From Colletotrichum lupini (taxonomy: Eukaryota > Ascomycota > Sordariomycetes > Glomerellales > Glomerellaceae): DNA of 64,000 nucleotides. Under the pieces are notes generated by a model. That model saw only the letters and a program-made list of their open reading frames with translations. It was not told where the DNA came from and ran no database searches. Location of the stretch: assembly GCF_023278565.1 (NCBI RefSeq), contig NC_064677.1, positions 7,378,001-7,442,000 of the forward strand, given 5' to 3'. The position numbers were made by a program, and so were the translations under genes. Shown here one piece after another: positions 49,901 through 61,343 of the stretch. Position 1 is the stretch's first letter; the number at the start of each line of letters is the position of its first letter.

Positions 49901-50547
49901 GTTAATCTCCGAGATCTATAATACTCTTAGCTTAATATTATTAAGACTTCTAAATCCCCTCCTCCCTCGTTAGACCGTCCTTTATACTATATTCCTAAGT
50001 AATACTTAGGGGGTAGTTAAGAGAGCTATAAAGAGGTCGTTTAGATTACGGGCTTAAGGTTATACTTATAAAGTCCTCGTAGTAATAAACTTTTTTATAT
50101 ACTATAAATCTCTTAGCTTAATAACTCCTATAGGGTTACTTTTATTACTAAGTAAAAATATTTACGTTTAGAGATCCCCTTTTTCGATCGCGCGGTGCTC
50201 TTTTATACCGTACTTTTACTAATTTAACTAGTTAATTTTTAATTACGGGCCGGCTATAGAAAAATCGTTTAGTAAAAAAGCTACTCGGGGCGATAGTAAA
50301 AAGCTAGTTGCCTAAGCGGTTTTGTTAATTAACGTAGTTTAACGTAGTAAACGTTAACCTCTCGTAAGTAATAAAGGGCTACGATTATTTAATTCCGTAC
50401 AGTATTTAAGAATCGCCCCCTTTTTTGTTTACTTTTATAAGGTTAATTAGTACGAATTTCCTATCCTATATAGTATTAAGAGGTCGTCTCTTCTACGTAG
50501 CGAGATATTTTACTAATTTATAATAATAGAATTTAATTACTAATTAG

Positions 50548-50752
50548 TATTAGTATCCTTATTATAAAGTAGTTAGTTCGAACCGTAGTTAACGAAGAGA
50601 TTAATTAAACTATATAAATATCTACGTAGTAGGTATAAAAAGGAGGTTCTAACCGTAGGTTGGGCTAGCTACGATAATCGTAAATAGGGCCCCCAATTAG
50701 CCCCTGCGCAGTCGGCTGTATGCCGCGGTCGAATTGGACTTCTAATCCGACA
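50548..50752 (-). repeat. 5' LTR of Copia copy 2
   Basis: 205 bp, ends in intact CCGACA; the outer 100 bp are much less mutated than the inner 100 bp. Confidence 0.9.
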
Positions 50753-50757
50753 GTTGA

Positions 50758-51271
50758 GCTATTAGCATGCATGTGCTGAGCGGAGGACCACTCACTTAAA
50801 TACTTGTTCGACGTACTTAATTGACAAACCAAAGGAAGCGGAACATCGCGTTATCACCTTTGCAACACTGTAAGCTAAGCACCGCTCACAAATGATTTCC
50901 TAAGACGACTACGGAATTACACGTATTCAGCGCCATTAGACTCAACTCTAGGATTTTCAAAACCGAATGAACCAATCAGAGGGTTCATGAGATAGCTAGT
51001 GTAGTGACGACGATGATTAGAAATCGTAAGGTACTTAGTGAAAAGCTTGATTGGCTCGTTCGGCTTTTGTTCAAATCTTACATGACTTACCGCACCAGGA
51101 CCCATAGCAAACAAAGAGGCGTTCCGAACTTCCAGTTACATCATCACGTCAGGTGGAATAGACTAGAGCGCAAGTCATCGCACCTGTGTCAACAGAACCA
51201 GAGCTCTCATGCCTTAATATTGCCGGAATTGATGAGAAAACCTGTCTTTGGTTGCCTGATGTGATCATCCC
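50758..51271. other. Promoter side of the Zn2Cys6 gene, no gene seen
   Basis: Unique sequence after Copia copy 2. Small overlapping open frames only. Confidence 0.45.
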
Positions 51272-52640
51272 ATGGCACGAAAAGGTTCCAAGAAGACCAA
51301 GACCGGGTGCTTGACTTGCAAGTATGCATAGATCGAAATGCCTCGCAGAGGCCTCAGGCGAATCCTTTTGTACTAAATTTCGTAGGATTCGCAAGATCAA
51401 GTGCGACGAAACCAAGCCTTCTTGCCGACGCTGCAATGACACAGGCCGAAAGTGCGACGGCTACTTGGCACAGGCATCGGTCGAGTTCAAGATTCATGCA
51501 GCCCTGCGACATCATGGATCAGACTCCGCAAGTGAGCGAAGGTCACTACAATATTTCTATGAATACGCTGCGCCTCGTCTATCTGGCCCTAGGAAGCCTG
51601 CTTTTTGGACTTGCTTTGTCATGCAGCTCAGCCAATCTGAGCCAATAGTGAAATATTCGCTCTTAGCAATCAGTCACCTATACGAGGCTCGCGAGATGCG
51701 GGCAATCCCATCCACTAAACCTTTGCTTGCATTACAGTACTATAATGCGGCAATCAAAGGTGTGAAGGCTGTGCAAGATCAGTCTTTAGTCCTGATTGTA
51801 TGCGTCTTGTTTACATGTATCGAGCTGCTGCAGTCAAATAACGAGACCGCGATTCGGCATTGCAAACACGGCAACCAAATCTTAGAGATTTATGGCAGCG
51901 ACAAACCCTGGATACGAGATCACATCGTACCAGTCTTTCGGCGATTGAGCGTCCTTCCGCTGCTCCTTGGAAGGCCTCCTGCGGACTCAGCACTCACACA
52001 TGTCCTAAGATATGCGGTACCAACGAGATTTGATAACGTGGAGGATGCACACTCGATGATCGACGAAATTTGCCGACGATTAATGATTTTACAACATTGG
52101 AAACGGAAAGGAGCTGATTTCGATCAGGTGAAGGAGCGGAACTGCATCGGTTCTCTGTTGCAGAAATGCAGAGAATTGATGGATGGCCTCGACATTGACT
52201 CAACATCTCAGCCAAATTGTGCTAGCGAAGGTCCGCAAGCACTGATGCGTATGCGCTTCCACACATGTCAAGTTTGCTTCGATATGCTGTTCCCAGTAGA
52301 TCATGGGGGCAACGATGAAAGACACATACACGGCTTCCGCGAGATGATTGCGTTGGCTTCTGAATTTAGTAATATGCGGACCATACGGCTACCACGATTT
52401 GTTTTTGAACTTGCATTCTCACCTGTGCTGTTCTTCGTTGTCACAGAGTGCAAGTGCTTAGAAGTGCGGCTTTCAGCTCTCCGTCTGATAAAGGTACTAG
52501 GAGCAGAAAGAGAGGGCCTCTTCGAAAGCCAAAACTTGTACGCTCTGGGGCGCCGAAAAGTCCAAACAGAACATGGTGTGATTTTGGATGACTTCGACTA
52601 CCCTCAAGATTTGGTTTTGAATTCGGATATAGAGTTTTGA
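51272..52640 (+). CDS. Zn(II)2Cys6 fungal transcription factor
   Basis: Two exons, 51272-51321 and 51386-52640, give 434 aa. The 64-nt intron (GTATGC donor, TACTAAA branch, CGTAG acceptor) splits the zinc cluster; the join gives CLTCKIRKIKCDETKPSC then RRCNDTGRKC, the complete six-cysteine pattern C-x2-C-x6-C-x6-C-x2-C-x6-C. The start MARKGSKKTKTG supplies the basic N-terminus. The rest is the helical regulatory region usual for this class, with LLALQYYNAAIKGVKAV and the QSLVLIVCVLFTCIELLQ segment typical of the fungal transcription factor middle region (DUF3468-like). Members regulate nearby metabolic or virulence genes, or unlinked ones; nothing here identifies the target. Confidence 0.9.
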
Positions 52641-52706
52641 GCCGTCAAATAGTAATAAAATGACTGTGAAGAACCCTCTTCATGATGAGCTTGAATGATT
52701 AATCAT

Positions 52707-53006
52707 CTACACCTTTCCCCTACAGCTTGAGTCCTTTCCAGTGGCTCCAGCTTTGATACAACGTTCTCTCATCCCGCAATTGCTCTGTCCAATGTTTTTG
52801 AACAGTGTCTCGCTATAGTAGTAGCACTCGTAGTGACCAAGGTCCGAGTTGTATTTCGTTTGATACCCAGCCTTGGTGCAGACTGTCGAGGTGGCACTGT
52901 CATTTGGCGTACCATCTGAGTCGTAACAGTGGCAGTACTTATAGCCAGAGCAAGCTTGAGCGGTAATCGAAATCGAAAGAACGGTCACCAGAGTTGTGAG
53001 TCTCAT
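52707..53006 (-). CDS. Small cysteine-rich secreted protein (99 aa), effector candidate
   Basis: Single exon. The start at 53006 gives MRLTTLVTVLSISITAQA, a signal peptide. The mature part of about 81 residues has eight cysteines (four predicted disulfides): ACSGYKYCHCYDSDG, TVC, YEC, NCG, ERC, SSC. I recall similar CxxxxYCHCYDSDG proteins from plant-pathogenic and endophytic ascomycetes, where they are uncharacterised effector candidates. The gene starts 201 bp from the left LTR of the third Copia element and is convergent with the Zn2Cys6 gene, 66 bp apart. Confidence 0.82.
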   Translation of the reverse strand: MRLTTLVTVLSISITAQACSGYKYCHCYDSDGTPNDSATSTVCTKAGYQTKYNSDLGHYECYYYSETLFKNIGQSNCGMRERCIKAGATGKDSSCRGKV

Positions 53007-53207
53007 ATTCTGGAGATGTTGTCAGCACAGCTAAGGCTTGTTACAGTCATCCAACGTACGGATGGCTTGTCTATGATCGAGTTAGAGGAAGGTGGGTGGG
53101 AAATTTCTACCAGCAAGATTGTAGAACATAGCAGGCGAATTGTCGAAACCCGTGGGTCATCTCTCTTTTAAGTGAGCTAGGTACTGTGAGGATTTGCTAT
53201 TCGAAAC

Positions 53208-53436
53208 TGTTGGATTACGAGGCAGAAAAGGGGCCCTATTAGGTAGTTAGGTAGGGGTGGTAGGTAGGCAGTCTGGGCCCGTGCAGACGGACCCTTCCAC
53301 CTACCTATACCTACTGAGGGACCGCGGGCTCTGCCCACGATCTTCCCCTCCTATACACACACACGCAATAGACCTATACTGACCTATTGACCTAGTCACG
53401 ACCAAAAGGTCTGACCTACCTATATATATATTAATA
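53208..53436 (+). repeat. 5' LTR of the second Copia family
   Basis: 229 bp starting TGTTGGATTACGAGG; RIP-type change is concentrated in the last 20 bp. Confidence 0.9.
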
Positions 53437-56400
53437 CTAATCAGTAGTTAAATTATATATATATTTCTACCGTAGGTTAATAAGGATATAACCGCAGAAG
53501 AGATAGCCTCGACCTACCTCGCTAGCTATTCTAACTTATTAACTTAGTTCTATCTATTTAACTAACGATAAGCGGCCTAGTCTATACTACCTTAGCTCTC
53601 TTTTACTACTACTAACTAACGATTAATTAACTAATTACGGGCCGTTAAGAGCGCGCTTTATTACGTATAATCTCTTTTATTAAGACTACTACTATAAAAA
53701 GATTAACTACTTTATTATTATTATTAACCTCGCCTCTATTGTTAATATTATTTTTACTAGCCTTATTACTATTACTAACTTCTTTCTAATTAAACCGCTC
53801 GCAAAGGAATCTATTTTAAATATATTATAACTAAGCGCTACTTTAAATTAATAATAAGTAAGAAAAGATTAACTACTAAAAGATTAATCTAACGATCGCT
53901 AGCGTACTAACGCTTAGTAATAATAAGACCTTTAGAATTATAAGTACGTTAATAGCGAATCTCTCGCTAATAGCGAAGTATTCTAAAATACTAAAGAAAG
54001 GAAAAGATCTCGATAATAATAATAATAAAGATCTATTTTATATTACTAATAAATCCACCTCTTTTTAACCTAACGGAAGCTTTAAAACTAGACTAGTAAA
54101 ATAAGGTATAAAAAGTACTAAAAAGAATTGCTAATTAGTAACTAATAGAATCCTCTATTTATTACTAGAAGTACGGTTATAAAAGGCCTTTCTTCCCTTT
54201 TTATAACCTTCCGCCGACCTTAGTAACCTTCCGTTTATATACCTTATTAAAAGAGTAGAATTTTCTAATTAGTAATAGTAGCCCGCTTACTACTATTAAA
54301 ACGATCGCTACGACCGACCTATTACTCCTTTTAACCTAACTAACGTTATATTATAATTATAATACGATAATTATATCCTACGGTAATCTTTTACTATATA
54401 ACTTACCTCGTAAATATATTATAATAACCGCTAGCCTTAATAATAAGTAAAAAGGGTCTAATAATTAGTTAATATTACCTCCGGCCTACCTATACTCTTG
54501 AATTATAAAACTATACCTAATTCTAATTTACTAATAGGACTACGTTAACCTAACTTAATAGGGCTTATTTAATATTATACCCGCCCTTATAAATAATAAA
54601 AAGCTTAATACCTTTATCCTTTATATAATAAGATATTACTATCGAGACGGCCTAACGGGCGAGGAGCTATAAAAAGACTTTAAAACCGATTTCTAAAGCT
54701 AGGAAGTAAGGGACTTTTTAAAAATAAAAAGTATAATTCTTAAGAAGCTAAGAGACTTCCTTATAAATAACGGTATTAATTTAATAATTAGAGATCGTAG
54801 TTAAATAGTAAAAAAGATCGCTAGTACCCTTAATACTTAATACTTCCCTACTTAGACTTTTAAGGAGATCGTAGCTTACCGTAACTATACTAAATACTTT
54901 AATATATTATATTACGATCTTTACTTCCTCTACTTACTACTCCCGTAGCTAGTAAATACTAATAATTTTATTTAGTAAGCTAGAGAAATAATAAGGGAAT
55001 TTATATAACCCTAACTTATTTAATCCTAGTAATTAAGATTCCGACCTTAGCCTCGCTATTAACCGACCGACCTACTACCTCTCTAAGAAAAAGAGGAGGA
55101 AGAACTAGAGAATAAAGTTATTATTACTTAATAACGAAATCTACCCCATTAAATACTATACTTCAATATAGAAACTAAAAATAATATTATACCTAATACC
55201 CGCTAATTAATTAACTTTGCTAAGCTTTATAACAATAAGAATAAGTATAATAATAAGAAATACGATATTTTTAATAAGAAGCTTCGGATTTTTAAAGTAC
55301 TATATTAATAAGTAAGAATTAGCGGATAATACTATTCCGGTACTTTCCTAAATATACTTAAGGGAAGGGCGTTAACCTTTTATTTTAACTAATTTAATAG
55401 TACTTCTAACCCGCTTAGCTTCGACGTAATATACTAGAGGACCTAGGAATACTTCGAGTCGCTTACGAGCTATTAAAACTACCTCGCTAAGCTTTATAAC
55501 TTTTACTAATACTCTATAGTTTATAAAAACCTAGGTAAGTCGAACTAATAAATTCTATAAGCGCTAATTAACTATATTATAATCCTTTACGAGGCGCTAG
55601 CTACTTAGGGATCTATTTTTAATATAAGTAACTAACTCCTCTATTACGTAAGTAGTATATTAGAATATAGACTTATTATACTTAACTTAGTACTTATATT
55701 TACTAATATTTACTACTAGCTTAATACTTCGATTAATATTATAGAGAGAGAGCGCGACCGTAATAAGTAGTAGTAATATTTCTAAGATAGTACTTATAAT
55801 AAAAAGGTCCCCGCTACTTATTAAACCGACCGCACTTACGGTAGCTCTAGTAAAGAGACCTAATTTAATAAGCGGAATTAACGCAACCGCGGTACTATTA
55901 ATAAAAAGTATTTCGTTTATTATAAGACCGGCTATTAATTAACTAAGTACTTAGAAAAAGAGTGCCGTTAGGTATATAAAAAGTATAAAAATAGTAAAGA
56001 AAAAAATAAAAGATCTATACTAAGCTTATACTTATAGTTCCTCGCCTTTTATAAAAGAACTGCCCCTACTAATAATAACGATAATAATACTATAATTTAA
56101 TACTTTAATAGCCTCGACTTTAATTATAAGGATAACTACGAGGATAAAGTCTAAATTTTAATAATATACCTCACGACTACCGCTAGTAGTAGAACCCTTA
56201 TAAACATCCTTACTACTTAAGTAATAAAGTATAGCTTTACTAGTACTACCTCTATTAATAAGTTAACTAAGCCTATAGAACTAATAACCTTTTTTTCGTT
56301 AAATAAGAAGTACTCGTTAGGGGACTTTTAAAATATTATACTTAATACTAGCGCTACGGAATTCTTAACTATAGGCTACCCTTAACTCCTCGTATTATAA

Positions 56401-59400
56401 TAATAACGACCCGAAGTTATTTTTAATACCTCTAGAGCCGGCGAAGTAGGTATTCGATTTAGTAATAATAAACTCGTAAGGTTATTAAGATCTATGGTTA
56501 TTAGTACCCTATTTAGTAATATTACTTTTTACGTCTTACTAACTAATACTCTTTTTTTATACTACTTAAGGGATATAAATAAGCTAGGAGTATACTTTAA
56601 TAATATTAATAACTTATTAATTAAGGGAGATATTATAGTACTTATTATTCGTAAATAGGAATACCCTTAGCTTTTGCTCTTCGATAATAAGAAAGCTATT
56701 ACTAACTACTTAACGGAGAGCGAATTATGCTACTTATATCGGCGCTTTAGCTACCCTTCGGTTCCTCGTTTCTTAAAGTTACTCTAATAGTTTAGTAATA
56801 ATATAGAAATCGTAGCCCTTAAGAAGCTTACGAAAATCTACTAATAATACTAACTTAACGCTACTACCCCTAGCTAATTTAAATTCACCCTACGAAATAA
56901 TTATAATTTTAACTATAAAGTCGTAATTAACGTAATATACTTAATAAATTATAAGAGTACTAACTAACTAGTGCTTTATATCGTTAATACTATTACTTCT
57001 TTCTAAGTAATAAGGTTCCTTGCGGATATAATTACGAAGTATATATAAGAGGCTCTTTAGCTATGTTAGATCGACGTCTACCTCGGTCCGCCGGACTAAA
57101 TTATTATAAATATTAATAAGAACTTTAGCGCCGTAGAGTTTAAATCTTTTATTAAATCTATATTTATTAAGGTTAAGGAAGTACTTATTAAAGCTTATAA
57201 TAATATTAGTAAGGCTAAGAAATACTACGTAATACTTAAAAGAGTATACGATATTATTTAAAATAAGTACTTATTAATAAGCGCAGAGGCTATACTTTAA
57301 GCCGTAATTAAAGTAGTTAACGATATAGTTAGCTTAAATAGCCTCGTTCTTATACTCCTTATTTTCGGAGCTTTTTTGCGCACTTCTAATAAATCTCTAC
57401 CGTTACTAAATATTACCTAACGTATAGAGGTAGTTAAAAAAGTAATAAGGGAAGTCCACAGACTTTATACTAATAAGTAAGTAAGCGAGGTACTAGTTAC
57501 TTAAAACGAACTAAATATCTCCTATACTATTAATCTATTATTATAATTAGATATTAAAGTCTAGTAAGAAAGTAAGGGATAAAAAGGCCTATTTAAGCTC
57601 GTTTTAATAAATAGCACTACTTACGTAATAAAATTACCTTACGGCTTAATAAGTTTCTAAGCTATTATAATTAAACCCTAGTACTTAGAAAAGGTTAACC
57701 CCGAGCCGCTAGCTACGATAATAAAGCACGTTAACCGCTTACTAATCCCCATAATTAACTAACTAACTAATAATAGCGCTATTATAAATAAAGTCCTTAA
57801 TAAGATCGTCGTCGTAATTAACGACGACCCTCTATTATAAAATAAGAGAATTAGAAACATATTAATATGGCGCGGCTATAATAATACTTCTATAATTATA
57901 ACTTACTTTATATTTAAAAAAGAGGTAAATTTTAAGCTAGTTACTAAGCTCTATAATAAGGGTATTATTACTACTTTAAGAGCACCTTTTATAAAATCTA
58001 TTAGTAAAGAGCTTTTAGGACTAGTAGAGAGAGGGGTAATTAAATTTATTTAACTTAGCCCTAAATATAGGGATATAAGGATATTTAAATCTCGATTTAT
58101 TAACGAGATTAAGAACCTAGGACTTAACCTTATTAAAAAGTCTTACTTAGTTATATAAAGGTATAATAACGAGGGGAAGAAGGAGATCCTTACGTAATTA
58201 CTAATAATTTAAAGAACTAGTTAACGTCTAATCCTCGCCCTAGCCCTAACCCTAATTTAAGAAGGCTACGTTATCTAGCTACGAGATATTACTTAAGTAT
58301 ATATATAATCGAGCTAACCTCTTTATTATAAGGTTTTTACCTAATTACTAACTCGGATCCGTTATTTATACCCTAAGGGCACTATTCTATACGTTATATA
58401 ACTACTATACGGTTTCGTAAAATCTAGTACCTACTAATAAGTAATATATAATAAGTATTATTTAAAAATGCTCTAAATAATAATATTTACGTTCGATCTA
58501 TACTTATTAGTCTTAATAAGAGAAAGCGGATTATTTAGTATTATTAGTATATAGACCGATAATACTATTAAATTATTAAATAAGATTTTTAGTTAAAAAG
58601 AAGAAACCGAGCTTAAGCGCGCTAAGTTACTAACTAAATTAAAGTAGTAACTATTAGTTAACGAGCTACTTATTTTTAACGGCGGGATTATTTTATTAGA
58701 AGGTATTAATATAGTACTTAAATAGAAGAACTAAGGGAAGAAGCTTAAGTAAGTTAACCCCTCGGTATTAGATACTAAATAATAATTCGTTAAGTAGCGA
58801 GCTCGAGGTACTTATATCGTATTAATTTACTAATTAGAAGTAGCTTTTAATACGTCGTTTATTACTTAATACTAAGTAGATCCGTCGTTTACTAATTACG
58901 CTATACTAAACCGTTATATTAAATAGTAAATAAAATACTTAGACCGAGGGCTTATATTCGTACTATTAGATCTAATTATAGCTAAATTCTTTATTTTTAT
59001 AAATAGATTATTCGTAAATAACGCTAATTATACCTTATAGCTAGGTTATGTTATTATTTTTATAAATAAAAAATAGACTAACGAGAGCTTTATAATTAAT
59101 AGTAATATTATCTACTATAGCTCTACGAAGAGTAAAAGGATTATTTAGAGCGTACTAGTATTAGAGGTTTACGGAATAGTTATAGGTATTAACGTTACCT
59201 ATATTATTTTAACTACCCTAGACCTTATTACTAAATAACTCGACGTTCTAAAGATCCTTATTATAGTTTATATAAATTTATACTTATTATATAAATGCCT
59301 CGTTAAGCTAGGTATTACGAAGGAAAAGCGCCTTATAATAAATATTATAATACTTAGGTAATTATACAAACGCCGCGAGCTCTATAAGATCTATTAAATT

Positions 59401-59897
59401 AGTAATAATAATAACCTAGCTAACGGGTTTATAAAGAGCATACTAAATAAGTCCCTTAAACGATTCGTTAATAAAAGAATTATTATAGTTAAGATAGAAG
59501 GATAAGTAATACGTAGTTAAAATAGTAGTATATTATAAGTAATAAGTCGTTTAATAAACGTATATACCTCTTAGGCTTTAGCTTAGAGAGAAACGTACGT
59601 ATTCGGGGCGTAGTTAGATTAATAAAAAGCTCTTTTTTAACTACGCTAGATTCGATAACTTCTAAGGAGTTTAAGTATATAAATTATATATATTAGAGGA
59701 TTAGGAAGTAATTAAAAAGAGGGGATACTAAAATTTCTATATAAATAATTATAATAGAAGCTATATTAAAATTTTAATATACAGCTTTAGGTATTTCTAA
59801 ATAGGGGATTAACTATAGATTCTATTATTAGTTCTCGCTAGCGGGGGACCTAGCCCCTATTCTAGCCTTTTCTATTATAAAAGTAGAAGACTACTAA

Positions 59898-60126
59898 TAT
59901 TAGATTACGAGGTAGAAAAGGGGCCTTATTAGGTAGTTAGGTAGGGGTAGTAGGTAGGCAGTCTAGGCCCGTGCAGACGGACCCTTCCACCTACCTATAC
60001 CCACTGAGGGACCGCGGGCTCTGCCCACGATCTTCCCCTCCTACACACACACACGCAATAGACCTATACTGACCTATTGACCTAGTCGCGACCAAAAGGT
60101 CTGACCTGCCTACGTGTATACTAATA
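59898..60126 (+). repeat. 3' LTR of the second Copia family
   Basis: 229 bp; the start is mutated to TATTAG and the end is CTAATA, while the middle is nearly identical to the 5' LTR. Confidence 0.9.
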
Positions 60127-60334
60127 AGATTAAACACCGACGGACTTTGTATTAACGATGCGACTATATGAACCCGAGAGCGACGATTTCGGGGTTATAT
60201 CAAGCCACGTTGCGCCGTGTGGTAGCTGATTTCTAGACATATCCTGAAATTCCTCCATGGAAATAAGCCGCATCACTAGTCCTACCTCACTTTGCCTTCA
60301 AGATCTAAGTCTTCACAGAATCACCACCAGCATC

Positions 60335-60691
60335 AGTAAGTAGTCAATACCACGTCAATTCCTATCCCATCTAACACACTCAGTGCATCTCGCAGCCGTA
60401 GCCACTCTTTTTGCGCTCGCCAGTGTGGCGATGGCTGGCAACCCTCGATACAAAGTCAGTTGTGATCCAGCCGTACCAGCTGCCTACCAGGCTAGCATGA
60501 AGGCATTTGAGAAGAAAAACTGTGGAGAGTCCGAGTATTTTGGGCGTCCAGGCACTTGGCATGAAGAGACACAGTCGTGTGAAGCCCCCGGCCCCGGGGG
60601 CACGAATACCCAAAGATACTACCATCCGCTCTTTGCTAGCTCTTCAGGTGGTCCCAACATCAGCCCGCGTTGCCACTGGGTTCCAGCTTAG
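60335..60691 (+). CDS. Small secreted protein (102 aa) with an intron-split start codon
   Basis: The frame from 60384 reads TG CAT CTC, without an ATG. Just upstream is a complete 48-nt intron, 60336-60383, with GTAAGT donor, CTAACAC branch and CACTCAG acceptor. The base before it (60335) is A, so splicing creates ATG and the start MHLAAVATLFALASVAMAG, a signal peptide ending at AMA or MAG. The mature protein of about 84 residues has four cysteines (VSCDP, NCGES, SCEAP, RCHW) and a Gly/Pro-rich middle (CEAPGPGGTN). No family is recognised; it is an effector candidate by size, secretion and position, 208 bp from the right end of a Copia element. Without splicing, translation would need GTG or the internal ATG at residue 17. 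Confidence 0.72.
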
Positions 60692-61343
60692 GTTTCTTGG
60701 GGGAATACCCATACCACGTACGCCTGATTATTAGCCTCACTCATTCCTAGCACGGTCGATGACTGGCACAGCTTCAAGCTCAGCTTGTCAACACTCAGTC
60801 AAGTAGGACAATTAAGCCGCAGCCCGAGAGAAAGCACTGGGATCAGATCAAACATTGATCTGCCGGAGATACGGCGTCGTTGAAGAACAACCCTAGGCTA
60901 GAAACCAATCTAAATCACCTCATATGTGAATCTTTCTCTGTGTATTACTTGCCTGCGAGATTAAAGAGATCTTGGCCGCCTCCTGGATAGCTTGACAATC
61001 CTGTGCCCACTAAAATCTGTCTTGACTGGCTTAGAAAAATGCCGAACGCCTGATGGCGAAGCGCTGGATTTATTTCCAATAATCTCTTTGAGATGATATA
61101 GTCGTCCTCGAAAAGTAGAAATGATGCAAAGCGAACGGTTGATCTCCCCGAGGGCCAATGACAATCGAGCGCCAAACCTCTCAACAGGAACCGAGCGGGA
61201 AGGTCTATTCTGGTTGGTGCCTGCCACAGTATTAGCTCCTCCAGCCACAACTCAATCTGGCGCACGCAACATCATCAGAACAACCACCAGTAATCCGAGG
61301 TTTACTCATTTGATGGCGGGAAGAAACCCATAAATGAAGCATC
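60692..61343. other. Intergenic, no gene seen
   Basis: 3' flank of the small secreted gene and promoter of the F-box-like gene. Minus-strand frames at 60945-61265 overlap in two registers and have no domain. Confidence 0.45.

Larger units (their letters stand above)
43720..50752 (-). mobile_element. Full-length Ty1/Copia LTR retrotransposon, copy 2, RIP-mutated
   Basis: 7033 bp, LTRs at 43720-43924 and 50548-50752, target duplication GTTGA at 43715-43719 and 50753-50757. It is co-linear with copy 1 from end to end, same orientation (minus), and differs from it mainly by transitions, with more C-to-T and G-to-A change in many stretches. Short differences include a 3-bp duplication in the LTRs (ACGTAGTAGG against GCGTAGG), a segment near 47370-47410, an insertion near 49650-49740, and a deletion near 50215. 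The decayed RNase H region lies at about 44460-44660. No open frame remains. Its left end is 87 bp from the NmrA-like start codon. Confidence 0.92.
53208..60126 (+). mobile_element. Full-length Ty1/Copia retrotransposon of a second family, RIP-mutated
   Basis: 6919 bp with equal LTRs (229 bp) at 53208-53436 and 59898-60126. The LTR sequence is unrelated to that of the other Copia copies. Coding direction is plus: the decayed reverse transcriptase at about 58080-58330 reads FKSRFINEIK, KKEILT and RLILALALTLI, and the RNase H region at about 58930-59350 reads LGYVIIFINKK, YSSTKSKRII and LVKLGITKEKRLI, with stops where Gln and Trp codons were mutated. No matching target duplication was found (GAAAC before, AGATT after). 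The LTRs keep most of their C and G, while the interior is extremely AT-rich. Confidence 0.9.
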
